Source: Iris pallida (Eukaryota > Streptophyta > Magnoliopsida > Asparagales > Iridaceae). Taken from it: a stretch of 64,000 nt of DNA. The notes under the pieces were generated by a model. The model had not been told where the DNA came from. It did no database searches and worked only from the letters and a program-made list of their open reading frames with translations. The stretch spans positions 21,057,980 through 21,121,979 of the forward strand of contig JANAVB010031417.1 in the NCBI GenBank assembly GCA_029216955.1. Reading direction: 5' to 3'. The stretch's first letter is position 1. Each line of letters starts with the position of its first letter. Below are positions 1-10,729 of the stretch, piece after piece. The translations under genes were made by a program, and so were the position numbers.

Positions 1-791
1 CTCAATTCGGACTCGGAGTTGTGTCAACAGCTCAGGACGCCAGGCGAGTACAGTTTATTGTCTGCATTTCGATATTGATTTTCACTATATTTTATTGGTT
101 GGCCATTGGTTATGTGATTATTTTCTATTATAAATTGTTGAGTCGGGAATGAGAAGTACCAAAGATATGTGATCTGACCATAGCCCGTGTTAGACATTGT
201 AGCCCGTGTTTATTTTCTGCAAGTAGTGTAGCCCGTGTTTATTTTCTACAAGTAGTGTAGCCCGTGTTTATTTTCTGCAAGTAGTGTAGCCCGTGTTTAT
301 TTCTGCAAGTAGACATTATAGACCGTGCTTACTTTTCATGCAAGTAGACCTCGTATACCGTGCAGTATAGTACCCCAGATCGATCACGTATCAAAGGTAC
401 TTCTAGCAGTTGGGGAAGGTCTGTTGTGTCTATTTATTTACTATTGGTTTTCTGTATTTCCTGTTTATTTTCAAAACTCATAATTGATGTCTAACCTTTG
501 TTTTATAGTCATCTTCTTTATTTGAAATTGCATTCAGTGAATTGTGCTCGTTCCATTCCTGACTGGAAACCAACATTTTCAGGTTAGCCGTGGATTCACT
601 TAGTTTGGGGAGAGACGGGAATACTTGCAGACAAAAGCCTAGAGACTAGTTAGATAGTGGAGTTGTAGTTATTCTTTTATATGTACAAGTTTATATTTTT
701 CTGCAAAAATGTAAAACTTGTGATCATTGTAAATTAAATTAATTTTATGAATGAGCATTATTTGTGATTTTGGATCTTCATGGTCGTGACA
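1..791 (+). mobile_element. 3' part of a gypsy-type LTR (left end outside window)
   Basis: No coding region is visible. The sequence becomes an AT-rich U5-like stretch that ends GGTCGTGACA at 791, the form of many plant gypsy LTR 3' ends. No primer-binding site follows, so this would be a solo or 3' LTR. A second similar end, GGGTCGTGACA, occurs at 866-876. Both ends are followed by GCGT. The left boundary is not in the window, so the call rests only on end type and composition. Confidence 0.35.
199..345 (+). repeat. ~30-bp minisatellite
   Basis: About four near-identical direct copies of a ~30-bp unit beginning TGTAGCCCGTGTTTATTTTC and ending GCAAGTAG, followed by one diverged copy. It lies inside the LTR fragment. 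The copies are adjacent with no spacers, so it is a tandem repeat and not a CRISPR array. Confidence 0.85.
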
Positions 792-1862
792 GCGTACTAC
801 CACCGACACTGCGGCGTAGGCTGGCTTGGACACGTCTCGTATCCGTTCTAGAAAAAAACGGGTGCGGGTCGTGACAGCGTCAAACCGACAAGTCGAGACA
901 ATCAACGTTGCCGTGTCCTGATTTTCCGAGTTCGATCATTCCCGCGACATGAATCACCATGTCAGCGCTCACGCGGAACAATCACCCCAAATTCGACGCA
1001 ACGCATGTGCGAGGCTGGAGTTGCGCTCGCGTAAGACAAGATCGTCGACGTTGTGGCTATCAACGTAACCATCAAGACACTTTCATTTTCATCCGACATT
1101 CATCTCCATCAAAATCCTAAGTATGACATCCAACTGAACAATAACACTTGCTCGATCGTCATTCGTCGAGTCAGAGTACCCCCGAGTTATCGTATATCGA
1201 TCTTTGATACGCCTCAATACCATCGACGATACGCGTAACCTGACGATCTTCCTTTGCAACCAATTTCGAGTCGTGCGAATGATGCCATCGTCCGACTGGA
1301 TAATATTCTCGACATTCAAAATCAATTTCATTCATTATCCCTCGAATCATTAATCGATCGATCGACATCCCTGAGGCTATCACATACACCACTAGGGATG
1401 AAGTCATTCAACAAATCCTCAAAACTATCATTCGAATCAAAATCAACTTCTTCAAATTTCTGTTCGAACCATTCCTCGAATTCCAAGCACGCTCATCTAT
1501 ATCGCACCGACGTTGTCGTCGCTCGATAGCACCCCTATCGATAGTCATCCCATTTACTCAATCAAGTCTATCTCGTTCCCGTTCGACACAATTCGAATCC
1601 CACACTCGACTTTTCTAAGGTCAACACAACTTTGGTGTATATGCCCAGCCCGACTTAGCCAACCGTGCTTACGCGAACCATCTTTTCATTTTATCAAAAA
1701 CTGTTCTCCTATGTTTTGTAAAATAGTTAGACTTATTATATGGACATCCCGTGGGACAATTGAGAGAGAGCGCACCAACGATATCAACTTTGCGGAAGCA
1801 ATAAAGTTTACGGAAACAACGAGTTAAAGAATTCAATCGGTAGTCCAAGGACGTAAAGCCGT
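792..1862 (-). mobile_element. Decayed internal region of minus-strand gypsy element A
   Basis: This stretch lies directly inside the LTR and primer-binding site at 1863-4212, so it should be the leader and gag region read leftwards. Short open stretches occur on both strands, but none shows a gag zinc knuckle or other recognisable motif. I treat it as degraded internal sequence. Confidence 0.4.
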
Positions 1863-1874
1863 GCTCTGATACCA
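1863..1874 (-). other. Primer-binding site of gypsy element A
   Basis: On the minus strand this reads TGGTATCAGAGC, the plant initiator Met-tRNA primer-binding site. It is separated from the LTR end by TAA, the same spacing as in the intact gypsy element at 33389-33403. It fixes the element's orientation as minus, with internal sequence to the left. Confidence 0.85.
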
Positions 1875-1877
1875 TTA

Positions 1878-4212
1878 TGTCACACCCCGCTCCTGTAGGA
1901 GCGATCGTCCTCGCTAAGGCGTGATACCGCACGAGCCTAGATTGCGCTCGTACAAGGCGGGTTCCATAACGGCCGATTTCAGCGGCTGCGACGGGGTCGT
2001 CGCACAGAAGTCCCAAGCAGAGACATTGAATAATAGCAGCGGAATTTAGAACGAAACACAAGTTATACAAAAAAGCTCTTTATTGATATTGAAACTACGG
2101 TTACATTGGGGGCGCAACGCCAAGATTACCAGTCTCTCATGCTCACTCAAGCTCACATTACAAGTCACTCAGCTCTCTCTCTCATCTCTCAATACATTTG
2201 TCGATCCTGCGGGAGCTTCAGAAGGTGATGTCCATACATTATGTCCCGTATAAGTCTTCACTCCATGCGGCCGCACGCTTCGAATCGCCAAGGAACTCCG
2301 TGCCTTGACGTATCCAAGCGAGCTCCGTGCCACGAGCTTCTACCTGTGCCTGCACATAAAAACTATGTGGGTGTCAGTACTCAACTGTACTGGTGGAATG
2401 AGCTCCTCGCCCACCCATACAAACCCAATACGTTTGATTTACTTTGTGCAACATAGTCACTTCTTATCAAATTATCTTTCTAGTCTTCCCTTAGGTTATT
2501 TTAGGACCGACGCCTTGGCTATTTTGTGTCTTTAGACCATCCCGTGCTCGCAACATCAATTTTAACTCGACAACGTTAACCTATCAAGTCGTGTTTGTCT
2601 TACGACCATAATCAGAGATGCAACTACGCGATGAGGCTCCATTTTTGTGTGACCGTGCTTCAAATCCTTTGTGCCGTACCTCGCAACTATATGCGACTCA
2701 GCGATATTGCCGCCTCGCGGCCCTTGCTACTTTGATCACCAACAGACCCAATCAAGACTTGTGAATCTTAGTGTCACTCAAACAACTTTGCCTTGCGGCA
2801 GTTTTCTGACTTAAACTCAACCAACTCAACCATAACCATGCAACTTATATGCCGACAACATAAGACTCGACGCCACATCTCGTGCCGAAGCACGTCGCCT
2901 ACGTTACAGCCAAATCTTAGGCCCAACATTTTGTGTTCCAACTGTACACACACATTCAACTCAACTTCCTTGATATACTACACTCACTACTTGACTCAAT
3001 CCAAAGGCATACACGCGGATCGCCGCCCATGCCGACTCATCTATATGAACTAGTCACTAGGCCCCAGCCCTATAATGGACTCCTTTTGAGCTTTTGATTA
3101 GACGGACGCTCCTTGCTAGCGCGAGTAGCTAGCTCCGCTGCAAGTCTTCGCCTAACCCGTGCGGTCATCCAGCACAGCTACGAATGTCTCCATCGTAACG
3201 GTTCCCCTGGGCCGTCGGGGTCGCCGTTGGAGAAACAGATTTTATTTTACATTGTACAAGTTGTCTAATGACCATGCAAGACTCGACTCAAACTGACGTC
3301 TCACACAGTCAAAGCTACTTCTAGTGTTACCATCTCTTTCAGGGCCAAGTTCAACACATCTCACATCTGAGATCTTGCCTCGACGACCCGTAGTCGCGAG
3401 CATTTTTCTTTCTTGTCTCAACGACCCAGTCGTGAGCATCCTTTCTTTCTTGCCCTATCATTTCACTCACTCAAGAACAACTATCGAAACACATTCCAAA
3501 CTCAATGACTCAACCGTGGCCCGTGCCTTAAAATACTAAATCTGTGCCATCGTGTCTCAAACCAACTTGAAACTCTATGTGACACCACCTCCCAAGTCAC
3601 ACTCTATATGACGGGCCTTACGATCGTGAGACTATGTGGTTATATCCGGCTATAGAACTCATAGGGCCGTGCTTGGAATGACTTAGGTCGACCGCCAACA
3701 CTTTGCCTAACTTCACCAAGCCTAGAACTTAACTCAAGGGACGAGCAAAGGCTATGCCAAGCCTTGCATCATGGAAGCGTGCATGCTTTATCGAGCATTT
3801 ACGCGGGCGACGCCTATGACTTAGGCTATGCTCATACTTCACCTACTCAATCAACTTTCCTTCTCCCAAGCCACGGGACGAAGGATCGAGTGTCATTTTC
3901 AAAGCACGTCGTGCACTAACTCTAAGACGATCGTTTTGGACCTTTCCATATTCTAATTCAATTCGACCCTTCGGGATTACTCTCTTTAGCTATGTGGATT
4001 CATCTCTTTTATTATTAAGCCTACGTGTGCAAGTTGAAAATATGCGATTTATTATGTGAAGGCTAAGATGAGGCAAGTTCACCGAAACTACCCCACCTGA
4101 GTGAGCGGTCGCCTCGACCGAGCGATGTCTTCCAGCAGCCGTTGCAAGGCTAAGGCCGAACGCCGTCGGCGTTTCGATTCCTTCGATTGACTGAGCGGGA
4201 CGGGGCACTACA
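1878..4212 (-). mobile_element. 5' LTR of gypsy element A (2.3 kb)
   Basis: On the minus strand the LTR starts TGTAGTGCCCCG (4212 leftwards) and ends GGGGTGTGACA (1878), with the primer-binding site immediately inside. Both ends match the LTRs at 31843 and 38245 in type, and a central block near 3150-3280 resembles their central block. It is about 0.8 kb longer than those LTRs. The partner LTR and the target duplication lie outside the window or have been lost. Confidence 0.75.
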
Positions 4213-5136
4213 ACACACACGGACACACGGACACATGGACACACATCGTGTCCTCAAAGACTCGTGCCCATTGGATTCGTGTCGAGTGAGAAATCACTCT
4301 CGTACTGGTTCACACTAGGTTCGTGCACTGTGTCCAGTTTTGGATGTGTTGAGTTTGGTTTGTTTTTGGACACATTGTGTCGAGTATTTGGACACGAGTT
4401 TGGTTTGGGAGACACGTACACACATGACACTTGTATATGCACACTTGACACTATACACTCTCTATCTCTCTAGTATATAAATGCATAACTTGTTGAATGT
4501 ATATATTGTGTCCCCTTGGTTATAGCCTAGTATATGTAAATATCTTAACCTATATATGTATGCCTATATATATATATATAGTAAATATATAGGTAGTTGT
4601 GTGATTGATGGCTTGTTTAGATATGGTAGTGTGGTAGTATGGTAGTGTAAGTGTGAGTGAAGAGGGATATTGAGATAAGTGTTAGATTGTGTGTGTGTGT
4701 GTGTTTGAGAGTGAGAAAGGTGAGAGGAATTTAGATATGTATCCATAAGTTAGTATCCTAAGTTAGATATTTAGTATAGTATCCTAGGCACTAATTTAAT
4801 ATCTTGTTTAGGATGTTAGTATCCTAGAGTTAGATAGGTGAGTTAATATCTTAGGATACTAGAAGTTAGTATCCTAGATAGGTTAGTTAGTGTCTTGGAT
4901 AGGTTAGTTAGTATCCTATTTATCCTAGATAAGTTAGTATCCTAAGTTAGATATCTTAGGGTAGTTAGATTATGCTAGTATCTTGAGGGTATCAAGATAA
5001 TAGGATATTAGGATATGGGCTAGAAGTTAGTACCCTAAGTTAGTATCTTGGCTAGAATTTGGTATCCTAGGATAGTTAGATATCCTAGTATCTTAAGAGT
5101 GTCCTAGATTAGTCTATGGTAATAGGATACCCTATA
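4213..5136. repeat. Low-complexity DNA: GACAC-rich then degenerate GTTAGTATCCTAG repeats
   Basis: No gene is visible. 4213-4450 is rich in GACAC and GTGTC words. 4561-4750 contains TA and GT microsatellites. From about 4741 to 5130 a degenerate unit close to AGTTAGTATCCTAG recurs many times. This appears to be decayed satellite-like filler. Confidence 0.6.
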
Positions 5137-5174
5137 GGGGGGAGGGGGCAGGGGTAGGGGGGAGGGGGCAGGGG
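5137..5174 (+). repeat. G-rich duplicated tract, possible G-quadruplex
   Basis: A 20-bp unit GGGGGGAGGGGGCAGGGGTA occurs twice in tandem, the second copy incomplete. It gives six runs of at least four G within 38 bases, separated by one or two other bases, which satisfies the usual G-quadruplex pattern. Folding is inferred, not shown. Confidence 0.8.
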
Positions 5175-5930
5175 ACATGACCCTAACCCTATTTCGGACA
5201 CGACTCTGTGACACAGGACACAGGACACACACACACAATACATACATATATACCTATATATATAAATACACATATCTACATATATACATGTATATATATA
5301 TACTCACACACTTACATACACACACATATCTACATAATTTTAAGTATTTCAGCGTTATTTCTTAGTAGTTTTGAAATTATATGAAATAGTAGTCACCCTT
5401 ACCGATTGGTTTTGCCGAATTGACCGGAACAAAGACCCCCAATGTCTGTATCGGTCAATATTTGGTATCGGTCGGTATCGGATTGGAACATGCCAAACCG
5501 TATCGGTATCGGCCGTATCGGATCGGTATCGGCCGATACTTTAAACCATGTATATACCATGATTTTGCCTTTTAGTTGCAGAAATATGAGAGTTATTAGA
5601 TGTTAAAGTAGGATATTAATTTATTAGTTATGATAGAGAGTTTGAGAAAGATAGTTCATGTGAATGTTAGGTAGTAGTGTACAGTTCATGATTAGCATTG
5701 TTTAGATATTAGTTTCAGTTAAAGGGTTAGTTTAGATTAGGATATTAGTTTATGTTAGAAGGAACTGCCTGCAACTGCATCGTAGCTGCAGGAATATGAG
5801 AGTTATTAGATGTTAAAGTAGGATATTAATTTATTAGTTAGGATAGAGATTTATTAGTTATTTTTATAAACCGTGATATATTAAATGCCTGCAGCTGCAT
5901 CGTAGCTCAGAGATATGACTAAGAGGGTGA
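5175..5930. repeat. No gene; simple repeats and a 58-bp direct repeat
   Basis: 5195-5345 is CA- and TA-rich. 5445-5550 has interspersed CGGTATCGG words. A ~58-bp sequence starting near 5580 (AATATGAGAGTTATTAGATG) recurs near 5792. Nothing coding is seen. Confidence 0.6.
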
Positions 5931-6100
5931 CATGGTTGTCACATTAAGGGTCTTTGAGGAGGTGACATGTTGTGAAAAGATATATCCTTATAGTTCTCCT
6001 ACGTAATGTTAAAGAAAATTCGTAGGAGAACTATATATAAGGATATATTTTTTTGCAACATGTCATCTTGTCAAAGACCCTTAATGTACCAACCATGTTA
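5931..6100. repeat. Foldback element (~75-bp arms)
   Basis: The left arm (about 5931-6003) and right arm (about 6021-6100) are imperfect reverse complements around a ~17-base loop. Both contain ACATGGTTG...TTAAGGGTCTTTGA...GACATGTTG...TATATCCTTAT...AGTTCTCCTACG. It could be a MITE or a foldback derived from an element terminus. No clear target duplication was found. Confidence 0.75.
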
Positions 6101-6104
6101 CCGC

Positions 6105-6282
6105 GGTATTGGTATTGGGATACCAATAGCGATAAGGTAAAGGGTACCAATAGCGATAAGGTAAAGGGTACCAACTTAAGGTATTGGTATTGGGATACCA
6201 ATAGCGATAAGGTAACGGGTACCAACTTAAGGTATTGGTATTGGGATACCAATAGCGATAAGGTAAAGAGTACCTTGGTAGG
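6105..6282 (+). repeat. ~55-bp tandem repeat
   Basis: Three main copies of a unit built from GGTATTGGTATTGGGATACC and AATAGCGATAAGGTAA, with one extra half unit near 6150. Each unit contains a short palindrome around GGTATTGGGATACC. No promoter or coding role is evident. Confidence 0.8.
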
Positions 6283-6302
6283 TAATGACTAGAAATAGGA
6301 TA

Positions 6303-6510
6303 TTTGACTTAGATTTGACCTTGTTTGACCAATGTTGACTATTTTGACTGAAAGTCAAAGTAGAGTCAACATCTGACCTAGATTGGACTAAGAGTTGACA
6401 AAGTCAACTATAGGTCAACCCTTGACCTAGTTTGACCTTGTTTGACTTTGTTTGACTTAGCTTGACCTTGTTTGACTTTGTTTGACTTAGTACAACCTAG
6501 TTTGACCTAG
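6303..6510 (+). promoter_or_regulatory. TTGAC (W-box core) array
   Basis: By hand count this holds fourteen TTGAC words on the plus strand and four GTCAA words. Most are TTGACC or TTGACT, which match the WRKY W-box core TTGAC[C/T]. It lies about 120 bases upstream of the TNPD start. It may be the left subterminal repeat field of the CACTA element, where transposase would bind, or a stress-responsive promoter, or both. Confidence 0.55.
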
Positions 6511-6629
6511 ATTGCATATCATTGTTATTAGTAACTGTCCGCTACTAATGTGTGTCCCATAATAAGACATAATATACGAATTTGTGCCTGTTGGATAATG
6601 TGTGTCCATCTTTGCAGAATTATTTTCAA

Positions 6630-7916
6630 ATGGATATGAATTACTACTTGCGGAATCGTTCATGGATGTACAATCGTCGTCCTGATGATATGTGTGATGT
6701 ACGGGATGAATACATAGCTGGAGTAGAGCAGTTCCTGCAGTTTGCTAAGGCGTTCCCTCAGTACATGGACGGCACCAAAATTAAGTGTTCGTGTGTGAAA
6801 TGTCATAATGTGAAATATTATCCAGAAGTGGAAGTGACATATCATTTGTACTCGAGGGGTTTCACGCCTAATTACTATCAGTAGACCGCACACGGAGAAC
6901 TTGTGTCTTTAGCATCAGAGCCGGAGCCTTATGTTGAGCCGTATTTGCATGCGGGACCTAATTTTGTTTCAGATAATCATGCATACGACGACGGGTGCGT
7001 GAACATGGTTTTCGACGCTGCGGGACCTAGTTTCGTTCATGATGCACCTGAGGAGGCACCGAACGCCGATGCTACACAGTTCATGGAGTTGCTGGAGAAT
7101 ACAAGGACTCCATTGTATCCTGGTTGTGAGGATCATTCACCGTTGGAGGTGGTTACAAGACTGTTGAGCATTAAGTCAGATTTTAACATGTCGCAAGAAT
7201 GTTACAACCGAGTGTTGGAGTTGATTATAGAGATCTTGCCGGCGGGTGCTAAGTTGCCTAAAGACTTCTACCGGTCTAAGAGGATGGTGAGATCGCTCTG
7301 GATGGGATACGAGAAAATCGATTCTTGTCGCAATGGGTGCATGTTGTACTACAAAGACGACAAGGACGCAGATGTGTGCAGATTTTGTGGTGCTGATCGC
7401 TATAAGACAACTAGTACAGGAAGGTCTACCGGTGCAAGAAGACCGACCGATTCAATGCACTATTTGCCTTTAACGTCGCGGTTGCAAAGATTATTTATGG
7501 TGAAAGAGACGGCCGAAAATATAAGTTGGCACATACGAGAACAGATTGAAGGAGTGTTGGATCACCCATCCGATGGAGAAGCGTGGAAGCACTTTGATCG
7601 AGTGTATCCTGATTTTGCTTCAGATCCGCGTAATGTCAGGTTGGGACTATCTTCTGACGGTTTTACTCCTTTTGGTCTTTCGGGATCCCAGTATTCGTGC
7701 TGGTCTGTGATTGTCACTCCTCCCTCGTCGTCTAGCCTTCCTGATCCCGCGTCCAGCATCCCTGATCTCCCGTCCAGCATTTCTCCTGCCGACGGCTCCA
7801 TGGGGGAAGCCGACGCCGAGCATATGGAGGACGGCGATCAGACTGATCCTGCCCAGGCAGGAGGTGAGAGTGACCCTCCATGCGCTCCCCCGGGCGAGAC
7901 GCGTATGGAGATTTAG
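6630..7916 (+). pseudogene. CACTA TNPD-like transposase fragment (Transposase_21 type), truncated
   Basis: The start ATG at 6630 follows an acceptor-like TTTGCAG. The N-terminus has the family landmarks RSWMYNRR, then GVEQFLQFA, then CSCVKCHN and YHLYSRGFTPNYY. A TAG at 6882-6884 replaces the Trp expected before TAHGE. The same frame continues through DFYRSKRMVRSLWMGYEKID, a CxxC knuckle (VCRFCGADRY) and GLSSDGFTPFG to YSCWSVIVTP. There the normal sequence stops, and a Ser/Pro- and acid-rich stretch follows to a TAG at 7914. The catalytic transposase core is absent. The break point near 7715 joins it to the head of the Transposase_24-type gene, so an internal deletion appears to have fused the two genes. 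A functional product is very unlikely. Confidence 0.8.
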
Positions 7917-8010
7917 ACGGACGGGCCTATGAAGTAAGTTAATTAATTAATATATATTTTTCAAATGATTATATGTACATATATATTCATGAAAAATTAT
8001 TATTGTATAG

Positions 8011-9498
8011 ATATCGGCCTTCTGCAGTACAGAGACAGCCGGGAGTATTTCTAAGGCAGAACTATAGTGGGCCTTGGATTAACTACTCAGATGCTCCCGC
8101 AGATAGGAAGGCATTTTGGTTCGCCCACTTCAATGTAAAAAATTTATTTATTTTTAAATTTTAATAATCTTTTGTGTATATTATACAACTTTTGTATTTT
8201 ACTTTTTGTAGAGGACCTATTTCTATCCACCACACCGGGCGGCGAGGATCGAGGGCCAATTTTCTACCGTCGCAGCCAAGCTCATCCGTGATGCGATCCA
8301 CGACCAGAAGTCTCATGATCGCTCCGGACAGCCGATCCATGGTTGGGTCACGCTAGAGCAGTGGGCTGCGATGAAGGCTAGATTCAGCGAGCCCAAGTAC
8401 CAGGAGCGGTCTGACAAGGCCAAGGTGGCACGGTCGAGCGCCGGTAAGTGGTGTGGTGGCTCCATTCCGATGACGGAGCATTTTCGTCGTCTGGTATGTT
8501 TCCTATGACGGACATTAATTTATATATAGTTCGATAGAATGTTTAATACTAATAATAGAAAATATATTTTAACAGGTAAAAAAGGGTGAGGACCCGAACA
8601 TGGTGACCGTCTTCCTGGTCACCCATCGGAGGGCTGGGGAGTTCATTGACGAGAGGGCGATGCAGGCATATGTACGTTCTATTCTTTATATTAATTTACT
8701 ATAATTTAGAAAACTGGAAAATAGATATCAATATAGACTTTAGCAAACACTTACACGTTAGCAAACATGTTCTAGGCCGAGTTTGTTCGGCTACAGGAGG
8801 AGGCGGCTGCTGCTGCTAGTGCGCAAGCAGAGGGAGGGGCTGGTACTTCCTCCCAGCCGTCTACAGCTCCATCGCCGGACGAGCTCTGGATGACCGTCGT
8901 TGGCGGTCTTCAGAAGGGTACGTACTACGGTACGGGATCCTACGGCGCGTATTTGGCTTCGGAGTCATCCCGGGCCCCCTCTGTCAGTGCGCAGTCTCCG
9001 GCTTCGCAGGCGTCGTCACGAGCTGAGGATATTCGTCGTCAGATCGAGGAGCTGCGTCGCGAGTTGCAGCAGCAGATTTCTGATACAGTCGAGCGACGAT
9101 CCGACCCTCCGATCGTCACCGAACGATTTGATGCGGTCGAGCGCAGTATACAGGAGCTGATGAGTCTGCATCAGGCTACAGCTGCCAGCTTGCACACGCT
9201 CACCGAGTCTACGCAGCGCACAGAGCGTAGACAGGTCGAGCTGGAGGGATCGCAGAGGAGCATGTATGTCTCACCCACTCAGGTTTCGGCTTCGCTTGAG
9301 GCGATTACTGAGAGGGTGGTGAGTACCCTTGCTGTTTATGGTGAGCGACTGCGAGAGCTGGAGCAGATACGTCCTTCCGGTCCATCGACGGCGCCGACTC
9401 CAGACATTGCACTACCTCCTACTGCCCCTACGGTGCAGCTCACCCAGGAGCAGTATGACTACATTCTATCCCAGATGCGCGGCAGGGGTCCTCAGTGA
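8011..9498 (+). CDS. Transposase_24-like (Ptta/En/Spm) protein of the CACTA element, four exons visible
   Basis: Read as exons 8011-8134, 8212-8493, 8576-8671 and 8776-9498. Introns have GT/AG borders, and the frame is kept with no stop. Exon 1 contains YSGPWINYSDAPADRKAFWF, the family's conserved GPW region. Exon 2 has YFYPPHRAARIEGQF and a GKWCGGSIPMTEHFRRL end. The last exon is Ala-rich, then a coiled-coil-like segment (EDIRRQIEELRRELQQQ), and stops TGA at 9496. The family is associated with element-encoded proteins of CACTA transposons, probably DNA-binding, acting in the nucleus. The 5' exon is unclear: a donor GTAAGT at 7934 would join the preceding frame, but that frame has a TAG at 7914. 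The gene may therefore lack a usable start. Confidence 0.7.
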
Positions 9499-9849
9499 TC
9501 CAGTATATTTTTTTATCATCTTTGTATTTATTGGCCCTATGGACCCATTGACCGTTCTGTACACTGATTTTCATTATTATTTGACTCTGTTGGATATGTA
9601 CGTTTGTTGGACATGTATGTTTGTGATATTTAATTTATTGGTATTTTCATTGAGTACATGTATGATATTTAGTTGTAGACTGTTATGATGCATGGGAGAC
9701 TGTTATTCATCTATTAGTTATAGACTGTTATGATGGAAGACCGTTAATTGTGATGATATCTGCGACGGGGATGACAAATATACCTACGCTGGATTATAAG
9801 CGATGATCTGATATACAAAGGAGGTGCTGTCCAAATTTAAAAAAATATA
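9499..9849 (+). other. 3' untranslated region of the CACTA gene; no gene
   Basis: T-rich sequence follows the stop, with repeated GACTGTTATGATG words near 9677-9735. Nothing coding is supported. Confidence 0.5.
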
Positions 9850-10195
9850 ATGTGTATGTTTGTGATGATGTGTGTCTGTGTTTACAGTGAATGTGAAATG
9901 CAGTGATCGGAACCATCGACAGTTTCGATTCATGTTGTATGTTTTATCTTGGATAGAAAGAGCAACAGTTCAGGGTGTACTTCTGAGAGCTTCATTTTCA
10001 CGTCATTCACTTTTTCGGGACGTCGTAAAGGATCCCGAGAAGGTGAAGGACGTGAAGAGGAAGCTCTAAGAAGTGTACCCTGAAATGTTGCTCTTTCTAT
10101 CCAAGATAAAATATTGAACAGTAAGCGAAACTGTCGATGGTTCGAATACTGCACTTCACACACACTGTAAACACAGACACACAACATAACAAAAA
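9850..10195. repeat. Long inverted repeat (~170-bp arms) inside the CACTA element
   Basis: The left arm (about 9850-10023) and right arm (about 10030-10195) are close reverse complements around a short centre near 10025. The plus and minus strands therefore encode look-alike open frames, both containing LSWIERAT and NHRQFR. The similarity comes from the palindrome and is not evidence for two proteins. A transcript across it would fold into a long hairpin, a typical source of small RNAs in plants. It could also be an inverted duplication of a coding or UTR piece of the element. Confidence 0.85.
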
Positions 10196-10217
10196 TACCA
10201 AATATTTTTTTTTTAAT

Positions 10218-10729
10218 TTTTTTTATAACATCTGCGACGTATAGCGACGTTCTGCGACGTTCTGTGACGTCCTATACACGTCGCTATACGTCGCAAAATA
10301 GTGACGTAACATCGCTATCTGTCGCTATAATGCTGACGTGTATATGACCACCTGAGAGCCAACGTCGCTAAAGTTGTCGCTAGACGTCGCTAATATGCTG
10401 ACGTGGCTGCCATGCCATGTCATCATATGTAAAGTTTACGGCGTCGCTAAGTGGTCGCCCTACGTCGCTATACTGGCGACGTATGCTGACGTCGCTATAC
10501 TGGCGACGTATGCTGACGTCGCTAACTGTCGCTCATATTAGCGACGTCTAGCGACACTAGAAGTGACGTCGCAACTAGCGACGAATTGCGACCAAATTGT
10601 AATCTGCGACAAGCCTATAAGCGACATCCATGTTTCGTCGCTAAATACGTCGCTAATAGAAATTAGCGACGAATTTACCCTTTTTAGCGACGTACTCTGA
10701 CGTCGCTAAAAGGGGTTATTTTAGTAGTG
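10218..10729. repeat. CACTA right subterminal repeat field and terminus
   Basis: Dozens of GCGACGT/ACGTCGC words in both orientations (GTCGCTA, TAGCGACG) lead to the terminal TTTTAGTAGTG. Such fields bind the element's own protein in En/Spm-type transposons. The 3-bp target duplication would begin AGA at 10730 but cannot be paired without the left end. Confidence 0.8.

Larger units (their letters stand above)
6297..10729 (+). mobile_element. CACTA (En/Spm-type) DNA transposon, decayed; 5' terminus not found
   Basis: The right end is AGTAGTG at 10729, the reverse complement of a CACTACT terminus. Inside it lies a dense field of GCGACGT-type subterminal repeats. Two En/Spm-type genes lie upstream in the same orientation: a TNPD (Transposase_21-like) fragment and a Transposase_24-like gene. 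The left CACTA terminus was not found; I place the left limit at the TTGAC repeat array, which may be the other subterminal field. TNPD lacks its catalytic part, so the element cannot supply its own transposase. Confidence 0.75.

Noticed and set aside
199..345. Regular ~30-bp repeats considered as a CRISPR array
   Set aside because: No unique spacers, tandem units only, and a plant context.
1053..1827. Short plus-strand frames in the gypsy A internal region
   Set aside because: Wrong strand for the element and no motif; most likely chance.
4207..4230. CACTACAACACAC read as a CACTA left terminus
   Set aside because: The bases before it (CGGGGCACTACA) are the inverse of the TGTAGTGCCCCG LTR start, matching the PBS-linked LTR; it also does not match the CACTACTAAAA right terminus.
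5180..5195. CCCTAACCCTA telomere-like word
   Set aside because: Less than two full plant telomere units; chance in low-complexity DNA.
9872..10187. Two opposing frames with the same LSWIERAT peptide, which looked like a gene pair
   Set aside because: They are the two arms of one inverted repeat; similarity is forced by the palindrome.
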